Shown here: one piece after another, positions 15,801 through 21,516 of the stretch
Layout: each line of letters starts with the position of its first letter
Numbering within the stretch: position 1 is the stretch's first letter
Origin: CAYQFQ01 sp964416925
Lineage (GTDB): Bacteria > Patescibacteriota > Minisyncoccia > Phycocordibacterales > GWA1-40-21
Length of the DNA: 27,751 bases
NCBI GenBank assembly: GCA_964416925.1
Contig: CAYQFQ010000010.1
Coordinates: 1-27,751, forward strand
Direction: 5' to 3'
Translations under genes and position numbers: made by a program
Notes under the pieces: model-generated
Databases searched by the model: none
Told to the model about the DNA's origin: nothing
Seen by the model: the letters and a program-made list of their open reading frames with translations, nothing else

Positions 15801-16027
15801 CTGGAATAATTGTTGAGATACGAATTATAAGCACGAAGAAGAATGACCAAATGGCTTTTATGAAAATAGCAGACCTAACAGATACCATTGAAGTTGTTGT
15901 CTTCCCAAAAACATTTACTCAATACAAAGCACTATTAGTACCTGACAAATGTATTGTAATTATTGGAAAAATCTCTGACAGAAATGGAGAAATTGGATTA
16001 ATCGCGGAAAAAATGAAAGCTATATAA
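12803..16027 (+). CDS. dnaE: DNA polymerase III alpha subunit
   Basis: The replicative polymerase of the DnaE family, 1,074 residues. The N-terminal PHP domain begins FTHLHTHSHYSLLSAL. The catalytic palm carries APDIDMDYADNRRDDV (about 394-409) with two of the three aspartates and LLKFDFLGIKNL (about 553) with the third; the fingers include GLFQLNGSGM and the helix-hairpin-helix GFNKAHAASYG precedes the DNA-binding part. A C-terminal OB fold (PIAGIIVEIRIIS, MAFMKIADLTDTIEVVVF) closes the protein. It is shorter than E. coli DnaE (1,160), mainly at the C-terminus. No Shine-Dalgarno is seen. A palindromic repeat (15736-15753) codes for LPAQAG inside the gene near residue 980. Confidence 0.97.
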   Translation: MTKFTHLHTHSHYSLLSALPQIPDLVKAAKKDGMTTLALTDNGNLYGAIEFLKACKKNEIKPIIGVDFYVSARTRSDKVGGVDSRRTRLVLLAKDEIGYKNLIKLVTFSHLEGFYYKPRIDRELIEKYKDGLVCIMPQFSGQLSNAIKLKDTEKINSILKWFKEIYGQDNFFLEITHHPEIEGQAFLESEIIKLGKETNTNLVACHDVYYLKLEDRKARDTLLQVNSHSDFSEKNSEDDEEEDFSFISQEKANDYFKDIPEALANNEKIADMCKFDIELAKWKFPTFIVESGLSHDDELKKLAYEGIDKRGLPHSKEVIDRLEYELKVIKDKGYPQYFLVVSDLLRFAHENGIYTNIRGSVAGSLVTYLTKITNVDPLEYKLPFERFLNPERPSAPDIDMDYADNRRDDVIAYTRQKYGEKNVAQIGTFGTMMARGAVRDVARALKYPLPLADKISKMIPMGAQGFPMTIDRALAEVPELKTWYDQEKDVKAIIDMSKKVEGCARHISVHAAGVVIAPGPLEDYVPIQYDPKGEGKIITQYDMHAVGEDGVGLLKFDFLGIKNLSILADAVRRVKIIEGIDIDIEEIPLDDKKTFDMLARGETIGLFQLNGSGMTKYLKELKPSRIHDINAMVALYRPGPIESIPEYIERKHNPEKVKYLDPRLKDILDQSYGVITYQDDVMLTAIKLAGYSWLEADKLRKAMGKKIPEEMAAQKEKLMKGFIAGGLSDKKAETLWKLIEPFAAYGFNKAHAASYGRVAYQTAYMKANFPAIYMSAVLTADAGDVEKIGEFIAECKRMSIPVLPPSVNESYSDFTVVKIVGQPDTIRFGLTTIKNFGEAISKAIIENRKKDGKFKSLEDFLGRVTDKNLNKRSLEALIKTGALDEFGERGRLLTNMENLLKFNKEIGKQPDSQDSLFGLFDGGDKASKFKLDEAPTASIDEVLGWEKELLGLYISGHPLDKWKDALNKQKINIKKIKDLPAQAGETDPIWIAIDKGQPIAGIIVEIRIISTKKNDQMAFMKIADLTDTIEVVVFPKTFTQYKALLVPDKCIVIIGKISDRNGEIGLIAEKMKAI
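15736..15753. repeat. Palindromic repeat inside dnaE
   Basis: CCTACCTGCGCAGGCAGG is an 18-bp palindrome with one mismatched pair. Its arms match the intergenic hairpin at 23807-23827 (CCTACCTG, 5 nt, CAGGTAGG). Here it is translated in frame as part of the linker before the OB fold. Confidence 0.65.
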
Positions 16028-16080
16028 AAAAGGTATTTTCTGGGTCAGAGTAAAAAAAATAACATCTCTCGTTATTAAAA

Positions 16081-16110
16081 AACGTCCGACACACAAAGGT
16101 ATCGGACGTT
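16081..16110 (-). terminator. Terminator of the unknown gene at 16120
   Basis: AACGTCCGA (16081-16089) pairs with TCGGACGTT (16102-16110). A run of six Ts follows on the minus strand. It may also stop dnaE transcription from the other side. Confidence 0.75.
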
Positions 16111-16119
16111 ACGAGCTTC

Positions 16120-16623
16120 TCATTCAGATGAAAGGACAATTTTCCAGAGATCCTGCGAAAGGACAAAAAATGGGTTATTTACACCAACCCGAAACATCAC
16201 CTCTTTAGTAAAAGGAAGGGCAATCTTATCAATAGGAGTTAAGTCCCTACGTAGATGCATTCCGAGAGCAACCCACGGACAGAGAAATAAACCCGCTATC
16301 GGTACAACCACGACGGGATGTTTGAATGGAGCTGTATTATCAGTCCCCGTCTTGGGTAGATGACTAACAAAACTTATGCCCTCCAAAGACAATTCGACAT
16401 GCTCATCCGTGCCAAATTCTGCTCCGTAATGCTGATGCCACACTGTATTAATTCTATTGTGTCCGTCGTATAATACTTTTGTTTTCCTGCACGACATAAG
16501 TCTGACACAAGGACCATTCGAATATTTAAAATAACTCTCAGATTTCAATAGATGTTTACTAACTTCCCCAATAACCTGAAAGACAGTAGAATCAGCAGCT
16601 AAAACGAAAATTTCGTTTACCAT
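16120..16623 (-). CDS. Unknown soluble protein with strong Shine-Dalgarno
   Basis: No family was recognised. The product is 167 residues from MVNEIFVLAADSTVF. It has several Cys and His residues (GPCVRLMSCRK, VWHQHYG) and one hydrophobic stretch (HPVVVVPIAGLFLCPWVALGM, about residues 101-121) that could be a single membrane segment or a buried core. The start at 16623 is chosen because GGGGAG precedes it by 4 nt; the longer frame from 16677 overlaps the promoter. A promoter TTGACC, 17 nt, TATTAT lies upstream, giving a leader of about 35 nt. With the gene at 6004, it is one of two here with a classical ribosome-binding site. Confidence 0.7.
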   Translation of the reverse strand: MVNEIFVLAADSTVFQVIGEVSKHLLKSESYFKYSNGPCVRLMSCRKTKVLYDGHNRINTVWHQHYGAEFGTDEHVELSLEGISFVSHLPKTGTDNTAPFKHPVVVVPIAGLFLCPWVALGMHLRRDLTPIDKIALPFTKEVMFRVGVNNPFFVLSQDLWKIVLSSE

Positions 16624-16663
16624 ATCTCTCCCCTTTTTAAATTTTTTACGTGTATCTATTCTC

Positions 16664-16692
16664 ATAATATATACCAATACACATTAGGTCAA
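16664..16692 (-). promoter_or_regulatory. Promoter of the unknown gene at 16120
   Basis: Minus strand TTGACC (16687-16692), a 17-nt spacer and TATTAT (16664-16669). The GGGGAG ribosome-binding site then lies 4 nt before the ATG at 16623. Confidence 0.55.
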
Positions 16693-16751
16693 ATCCAAAG
16701 CAATATTTCACCATTTGACATATTTATTACAAGAGCTTATTATTGATGAAT

Positions 16752-16951
16752 AACAGAGATTGCTTGCGTCTACCAAACGCAGTTCGCAGATTGCGAAACA
16801 ATTTGTCTAATCTGTTTAAATGAGAGTCCGCAAAAGGCGGAAAACTAGGTGGAACCACGAACAACGTGGCCGAACACAAAAGTGTTTTAGGCCGAGAGTT
16901 GTCCGCCCTGGTGAGAATACAAAGTTTTGTATTTTTACCAGGGCGTTTTTT
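16752..16951 (+). ncRNA. T-box riboswitch (threonine) controlling thrS
   Basis: The T-box sequence TAGGTGGAACCACG (16846-16859) matches the AGGGTGGNACCGCG consensus at 11 of 14 positions. It contains TGGA (16850-16853) for pairing with an uncharged tRNA ending in TCCA, and is followed by a CCACG/CGTGG stem (16855-16859, 16865-16869). Upstream, AACAGA (16752-16757) and TCTGTT (16811-16816) close a small stem I holding two hairpins. One (16766-16780) displays CTACCAA with the Thr codon ACC (16772-16774); the other is TTCGCA/TGCGAA. TCCGC/GCGGA (16827-16841) resembles stem III. The terminator is at 16904-16951. Uncharged tRNA-Thr should favour read-through into thrS. Base pairing was assigned by eye. 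Confidence 0.85.
16904..16951 (+). terminator. Regulated terminator of the thrS T-box
   Basis: CGCCCTGGT (16904-16912) pairs with ACCAGGGCG (16937-16945). An inner ATACAAA/TTTGTAT stem extends it and six Ts follow (16946-16951). Confidence 0.85.
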
Positions 16952-16954
16952 GTC

Positions 16955-16986
16955 GAAAAATACTGAGCACAGCGAAAATATTTTTC
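16955..16986. repeat. Hairpin repeat between T-box and thrS
   Basis: GAAAAATA (16955-16962) pairs with TATTTTTC (16979-16986); the loop contains CTG-AGCA-CAG, a further small stem. No T run follows. Confidence 0.5.
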
Positions 16987-16988
16987 AC

Positions 16989-17079
16989 AACCCCGCCTCA
17001 TCCCAGGATGAGTGCGCGTCCGAATAGGACACCCCTGATAGGCGAAGCACGAATCCGTGCGACCTATGAGGCTGGGGTT
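16989..17079. repeat. 91-bp GC-rich structured element before thrS
   Basis: AACCCCGCCTCAT (16989-17001) pairs with ATGAGGCTGGGGTT (17066-17079) with one bulged base. It encloses further hairpins: CATCC-CA-GGATG, GTCC-GAATA-GGAC, and ATAGG/CCTAT around GCACG-AATC-CGTGC. The GC content is far above the surrounding AT-rich DNA. No ORF of note is inside. It lies after the T-box terminator and 30 nt before the thrS start. Confidence 0.65.
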
Positions 17080-17109
17080 TATAAGTTTATTAGGAATAAT
17101 TTTAATAAT

Positions 17110-18900
17110 ATGGAAAATAAAAAGATTGAAGTAATAAGACACTCACTCGCACACTTGCTCGGTGCGGCTGTTTTGGATATTTGTCCTGATGCAAAGATAG
17201 CCACTGGTCCAGCGGTAGATAATGGTTTTTATTATGATTTTGATTTTGCTTTACCTATCACAGAAAAAGACCTCGGAAAGATTGAACAAAAGATGAGAGA
17301 GATGATAAAAAAATGGAGAGCATTTGAGAAAAAAGAAATTTCATACAAGGAAGCAAAAGAACTCTTCTCAGGTAATCCATACAAGCTGGAACTGATTGAG
17401 GAATACAATAAAGATGGTAAAGGTTTAACTATTTATACCTCCGGAGATTTTACCGACCTTTGTGCTGGCCCACACATAGAAGATATTAAGGATATAAAAA
17501 CAGATGCGTTCAAATTAGAAAGGATTGCAGGCGCATACTGGAAAGGAAACGAGAACAATAAGATGCTCACAAGAATTTATGGAATAGCTTTTGAATCAAA
17601 AGAAGATTTGGAATATTATATCAAACAAAAAGAAGAAGCCGAAAAAAGAGACCATAGAAAACTAGGGAAAGAGTTAGATCTCTTCCATATGGATGAAAAA
17701 GTAGGTCTTGGTCTTCCATTATGGCACCCAAAAGGTGCAATGCTTTGGAGGGTAATAGAAGATTTTTGGTATCAAGAACATATTAAGAATGGATATGAAT
17801 TAGTAAGAAGTCCCCATATAGGAAATAAAGAACTTTGGGAAATCTCGGGGCATTGGGGGTTTTTTAATTCTAGTATGTACCCACCACTTGAAGCAGGACA
17901 AACATTAAAAGATAGGCAAGAAGGTAAAAAAGCTGAACGATCTGAGGAATATTTACTTAAACCAATGAATTGTCCTTTCCATGTTCAGATATACAAAGAC
18001 TCACCAAAGTCATACAGAGATTTTCCTTTTAGATGGGCAGAATGTGGAACTGTTTACAGATTTGAAAAAAAGGGAGAATTATCTGGGCTGACAAGAGTAA
18101 GGGGTTTTACCCAAGATGATGCACATATATTATGTAGAAAAGAACAAGTTGAAGATGAACTAAAAAGTGTTGTGGATTTCATTTTATTCATCTATAAATC
18201 TTTTGGTTTTGATATTAACAAAGTTAAAGTCTTTCTCTCTTTAAGAGACCCTGAAAATAAGGACAAATACGCTGGAAATGATGAAGGGTGGGACTTTACA
18301 GAAAGTGTTTTGAGAAAAATAGCCACTGAGAAAAAATTAGATTTTACAGAAGAAAAAGGTGAGGCGGCTTTTTACGGACCAAAGCTAGATTTTAAAATAA
18401 AAGATTGTTTAGGAAGGTTATGGCAATGTTCTACATTGCAATTTGACTTTAACCTACCAGAAAGATTTGACTTGACGTTTGTCAACTCACAAGGTAAGCA
18501 GGAAAGACCCTATATGCTTCATAGAGCTTTGTTTGGTAGCTTTGAGAGATTCATAGGCCTTCTGATTGAACATTACGCTGGTAATTTTCCACTCTGGCTG
18601 TCTCCTGTGCAAATAAAAATTGTACCCGTTAGAGAAAACCACAACGAATATGCTGAGAACATAGCAAAACAATTAAAAACTTTTGGTTTCAGGATTGATT
18701 GTGATACACGCGAAGGAAATATGGGAGGAAAAGTTAGGGACGCAAAAAACAACAAAGTCCCGTACACGATAATCGTAGGAGATAAAGATATCGAAGCTAA
18801 AAAAATAACAGTTGAAAGTAGAGATAGAGGTAATTTAGGACAGTTAAATATAGATGACTTTATAAAAGAAATTACTGAAGAAAAAAGAAATAGAAAATAA
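17110..18900 (+). CDS. thrS: Threonyl-tRNA synthetase lacking the TGS domain
   Basis: A class II synthetase that charges tRNA-Thr. The 596-residue protein starts MENKKIEVIRHSLAHLLGAAV, directly at the editing domain (HSLAH and TDLCAGPH, which remove mischarged Ser). The catalytic core follows: motif 1 HPKGAMLWRVIEDFW, the zinc site with PMNCPFH, motif 2 FRWAECGTVYRFE, and motif 3 LHRALFGSFERFIGLLIEHY. The anticodon-binding domain (PVQIKIVPVREN onward) ends it. E. coli ThrRS (642 residues) has a TGS domain of about 60 residues in front; it is missing here. The ATG at 17110 is chosen because an upstream in-frame extension to 16927 is encoded by the T-box terminator and hairpins. Expression is under the T-box. 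Confidence 0.97.
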   Translation: MENKKIEVIRHSLAHLLGAAVLDICPDAKIATGPAVDNGFYYDFDFALPITEKDLGKIEQKMREMIKKWRAFEKKEISYKEAKELFSGNPYKLELIEEYNKDGKGLTIYTSGDFTDLCAGPHIEDIKDIKTDAFKLERIAGAYWKGNENNKMLTRIYGIAFESKEDLEYYIKQKEEAEKRDHRKLGKELDLFHMDEKVGLGLPLWHPKGAMLWRVIEDFWYQEHIKNGYELVRSPHIGNKELWEISGHWGFFNSSMYPPLEAGQTLKDRQEGKKAERSEEYLLKPMNCPFHVQIYKDSPKSYRDFPFRWAECGTVYRFEKKGELSGLTRVRGFTQDDAHILCRKEQVEDELKSVVDFILFIYKSFGFDINKVKVFLSLRDPENKDKYAGNDEGWDFTESVLRKIATEKKLDFTEEKGEAAFYGPKLDFKIKDCLGRLWQCSTLQFDFNLPERFDLTFVNSQGKQERPYMLHRALFGSFERFIGLLIEHYAGNFPLWLSPVQIKIVPVRENHNEYAENIAKQLKTFGFRIDCDTREGNMGGKVRDAKNNKVPYTIIVGDKDIEAKKITVESRDRGNLGQLNIDDFIKEITEEKRNRK

Positions 18901-18907
18901 AATTTTA

Positions 18908-18947
18908 AATTAAAAGAACACCACCTTAAGGTGGTGTTCTTTTAATT
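18908..18947. terminator. Bidirectional terminator after thrS
   Basis: A perfect 40-bp palindrome: AATTAAAAGAACACCACCTT (18908-18927) and its complement (18928-18947). T-rich ends on both strands serve thrS and the opposing surface-protein gene. Confidence 0.85.
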
Positions 18948-18953
18948 AAATTC

Positions 18954-19307
18954 CTATATTGTTTTACCTACATCTTCTTCTCCGATAACACACCATTCAT
19001 CACTATTTTGTCCTTTATTTTTTCTACAAGAACCAATTACTTTATGTGCTAATTCCTTTTCATCAGAACAGTTAATCCTAGCAATTTTTACAATGGCTTC
19101 AATAGCACTGCTTGATAAGACTGTTTTATTATTCAATGCAATATCTTCAATGTTTTCAAATGCTTGTTTATCAGAAATAATCCTATTACAGACAAACTTC
19201 TCTGTCATAGCATCTCCATGTTCAACAGCAACAGACGACATCTCTTCTTCATCGTCATCAGCCAAAACACCAACGACTTGTTTTTTCCTAATTAATAAGT
19301 ATGCAAG
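18954..19307 (-). pseudogene. Detached C-terminal part of the VPYTG surface protein
   Basis: This reading frame is open from just inside the end of the PKD-repeat gene but in the -1 frame, and has no ATG before its first third (only a TTG at 19265). It starts LAYLLIRKKQVVGVLADDDEEE: a short hydrophobic piece, then basic residues, then an acidic, helical, Cys-containing domain of about 95 residues (FENIEDIALNNKTVLSSSAIEAIVKIA). That is what should follow the VPYTG motif of a sortase substrate: a membrane segment, a positive stop and a cytoplasmic tail. Most of the membrane segment is missing. A frame-changing deletion of some tens of bases at about 19307 explains both halves. It could still be translated from an internal start. 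Confidence 0.55.
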
Positions 19308-20653
19308 TTATCTTCTATACCAGTATATGGCACCTGACTCAAATAGACAGAATTTAAAGTTGGCAAATTATTGGTCTCAGTATATGCCAAGACTTGTCCA
19401 ACATTAGTATTACATGTTCTTGTTATCGACTGACCACCAGAAGATATTGTGACAGTTGCAGTTTTATATCCTGGAGAATAATAAGATTTGCTTATATATT
19501 GTCCATTACCATAAAGTCCATCCGTTCCAGTCCAGTAATAATAGTAGCTACCAGATCCACCATAAGCTGATGCATTCCAGGAAACGTTTGTACCTACTTG
19601 TGCGTTATATGGAGACGCAGAACATGATCCCTCCAAATATGAAGTTGGGATATAATCATCATACACGTTTAAATCACAAGTTGCAGAAACACTCTGGGTT
19701 TCAGAATACACTGTAACTGTTGCTGTCTTTGTCCCTGTATAGCTATAGCTCTTATACACGTTTGAACCAGAACCCGACAGACCATCTGTTCCAGACCAAG
19801 AATACAAATAACTACCCTTTCCGCCGGTTACTGTTGAATTCCAATAGACTGATGAATTTTTTCTTATCGAAGAAGAACTTGGTGAACAAGAAACAACTAA
19901 CGGAGTTACACCTTCAGACACAACTGCAGAGCAACTTGCAGATTTTGTTTTATCTCCAGAAGTTACAGTAACTAGAGCATTTTTTGTTCCTGTTAGAGGA
20001 TAAGCTTTATTTACAACCTGAGAAGTTCCAGAAAGCCCATCAGTACCTGACCATGAATATAAAAAGTTCCCGTTGCCACCCGAGGCACTAACAGACCAAG
20101 TAATAACGCCGTTCTGACTAACTGAGGATGGATTTGAAGAACAAGATACTACCAAGGGTGGTTGACGTGTACAATAATTTCCAGAAACATCATGCAATCC
20201 AGTACCAGAAACTTGATTTGCAATTAACCACGCTGTTAGATTATTAGGAGTTTCCCAACCAGCACCTACATATGTATCAATCTGAACCATACATGCAGGA
20301 ATATTTGCCTTTAACTTAAAACCTTGAGTGTGTGGTGGAATAACAATATGAACACCATCAAATTTGGTTTGATTTTGCAATATATTGTCATACATTTGAA
20401 ATGTGTCTAAACCTACAGGCATACTGCAATCAGTGTTATTATTGATATGAGCTACAGCTTTACCTGCTTCATCATTTACAGACAAAGTTGTAGAAACTTG
20501 TCCGTGAGCTTTGAACCACTTGTATTCTTCGAACGTCATGGCCTTGCCAACACAATTGGGTGCAGCAAAAGCAAAATCTGCCTGCATTGAAAAAATTAAT
20601 GCGGAAATAAAAAGCAGACCAAATATCTTTAAAATTTTTGTTGTGTTTTTCAT
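19292..20653 (-). CDS. Secreted PKD-repeat surface protein with C-terminal VPYTG motif
   Basis: From the ATG at 20653 the product is 453 residues. MKNTTKILKIFGLLFISALIFS, then AFAAPNC, is a clear signal peptide. A unique N-terminal domain (about 30-170) is followed by three PKD/Ig-like repeats of about 85 residues, each with a leading Cys, GGxGxxxYxWxGTDGLxG and a closing Cys (SCSSNP...SCSAVV; SCSPSS...TCDLNV; SCSASP...TCNTNV). Paired cysteines could form one disulfide per repeat. It ends SVYLSQVPYTGIEDN and stops after HTY, without a membrane anchor. VPYTG resembles a sortase motif and a sortase gene lies just upstream. The longer frame from 20716 is rejected: it adds residues before the signal peptide and covers the promoter. 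Confidence 0.85.
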   Translation of the reverse strand: MKNTTKILKIFGLLFISALIFSMQADFAFAAPNCVGKAMTFEEYKWFKAHGQVSTTLSVNDEAGKAVAHINNNTDCSMPVGLDTFQMYDNILQNQTKFDGVHIVIPPHTQGFKLKANIPACMVQIDTYVGAGWETPNNLTAWLIANQVSGTGLHDVSGNYCTRQPPLVVSCSSNPSSVSQNGVITWSVSASGGNGNFLYSWSGTDGLSGTSQVVNKAYPLTGTKNALVTVTSGDKTKSASCSAVVSEGVTPLVVSCSPSSSSIRKNSSVYWNSTVTGGKGSYLYSWSGTDGLSGSGSNVYKSYSYTGTKTATVTVYSETQSVSATCDLNVYDDYIPTSYLEGSCSASPYNAQVGTNVSWNASAYGGSGSYYYYWTGTDGLYGNGQYISKSYYSPGYKTATVTISSGGQSITRTCNTNVGQVLAYTETNNLPTLNSVYLSQVPYTGIEDNLHTY

Positions 20654-20681
20654 AAAATTCAAGTGAATTAACTTAAGGACT

Positions 20682-20710
20682 ATTATATAGGGAAAGTTAT
20701 TAAAAGTCAA
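20682..20710 (-). promoter_or_regulatory. Promoter of the PKD-repeat surface protein
   Basis: Minus strand TTGACT (20705-20710), a 17-nt spacer and TATAAT (20682-20687), 28 nt before the ATG at 20653. A near-consensus sigma-70 promoter with a short leader. Confidence 0.75.
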
Positions 20711-20797
20711 TACCATTATGAATTTTATTCATATCTGAGACTATAGTCATATTATTAGGCATATTATATCAAATCCTTGCGAGAAAAAATATGTCTT

Positions 20798-21418
20798 TTA
20801 AAAGTTTCCGCTATATAAACCAATGTATTTAGCCTCTACGACATGTCTCTCTTCCTTCGCACCAAACGTATTACAAGTTGAAATAGTGAGTTTATTATCT
20901 GTACCACTAAACTCTACAAGTGCTTTATCTGCACCAACTAAAGTTACAGAAAGCACCTTATAAAGAAATGACTTATTTTCTGCATACACTATTATCTCGT
21001 CTCCAAATCCTAGCTTAGAGATTCCGTTAAATGTCTTATATGCGGGATTATTTACAGTGCTATAAATATCAGCACTATGACCGAATAAAAACATATTCCC
21101 CTTTCCAATAAGTCCTGATCCTGGATATCTTACGGCTCCTGAAGTAAGATATTTATTTAGAGATTTTATGTCAGTATTTTCAGGATTATAAACTAAAGCA
21201 TCCACCCCTATTTTTTTGATAACAATACGAGTAGGTTCTACACCAACAAACATCGCTTCTGCCTCCTTTTGTGGATATTTAGCAATATTACTTTTCAATG
21301 ATTCCGGCACTAGACCAAAAAGATAGAGGAAAGCGAAGGAGACTAGGCACACCATAACAAAGTAAAGGAAAAACTTTACAATCTCGCCCTTAGTCATTTT
21401 ATCGTCTTTATAAGCCAT
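20798..21418 (-). CDS. Sortase (class D/E-like)
   Basis: A cysteine transpeptidase that attaches secreted proteins to the cell surface. The 206-residue protein has an N-terminal membrane anchor (EIVKFFLYFVMVCLVSFAFLYLFG, about 12-35) and a sortase barrel: PTRIVIKKIGVDALV, the catalytic His in NMFLFGHSAD, the catalytic Cys in LTISTCNTFG, and a downstream Arg in KEERHVVEAKY. Membrane-anchored N-terminus and TxTC-like active site fit housekeeping-type class D/E enzymes better than class A. The downstream PKD protein ends in VPYTG and is a likely substrate. The gene is divergent from the CARDB/PKD protein with interlocking promoters; the -10 lies 10 nt before the ATG, so the mRNA is nearly leaderless. 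Confidence 0.93.
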   Translation of the reverse strand: MAYKDDKMTKGEIVKFFLYFVMVCLVSFAFLYLFGLVPESLKSNIAKYPQKEAEAMFVGVEPTRIVIKKIGVDALVYNPENTDIKSLNKYLTSGAVRYPGSGLIGKGNMFLFGHSADIYSTVNNPAYKTFNGISKLGFGDEIIVYAENKSFLYKVLSVTLVGADKALVEFSGTDNKLTISTCNTFGAKEERHVVEAKYIGLYSGNF

Positions 21419-21428
21419 ATATACTATA

Positions 21429-21456
21429 ATTATACTGTATTGACAAAAAAAGTCAA
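21429..21456 (-). promoter_or_regulatory. Sortase promoter
   Basis: Minus strand TTGACT (21451-21456), a 16-nt spacer and TATAAT (21429-21434), 10 nt before the sortase ATG. It interlocks with the divergent promoter at 21440-21468. Confidence 0.75.
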
Positions 21457-21468
21457 ATATAATATAAT
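21440..21468 (+). promoter_or_regulatory. Consensus promoter of the CARDB/PKD protein
   Basis: TTGACA (21440-21445), exactly 17 nt, TATAAT (21463-21468): a perfect sigma-70 match. About 42 nt of leader precede the ATG, with a small GCGAA/TTCGC hairpin in it. Confidence 0.85.
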
Positions 21469-21516
21469 ACCTGTAAAGTCGTTGTTTATAGTTAGCGAAG
21501 AAATTCGCCCAATATT

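Noticed and set aside
16120..16623. LPKTG in the unknown protein as a sortase signal
   Set aside because: The motif is internal, with no following membrane segment plus basic tail and no signal peptide at the N-terminus.
16798..16800. ACA as the T-box specifier codon
   Set aside because: It is also a Thr codon, but it lies at a helix junction; ACC in the exposed hairpin loop is the better candidate. Not fully excluded.
16927..17109. N-terminal extension of thrS
   Set aside because: The open frame covers the T-box terminator and hairpin repeats and shows no TGS-domain sequence; the ThrRS family starts clearly at 17110.
19292..19307. Programmed -1 frameshift joining the two parts of the PKD protein
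   Set aside because: No slippery heptamer lies in the overlap; the A-run occurs only after the stop, and the joined product would still lack a full membrane segment.
20718..20732. ATGAAT/ATTCAT hairpin near the sortase end as a terminator
   Set aside because: A 6-bp AT-rich stem without a T run is too weak, and it lies in the upstream region of the PKD gene.
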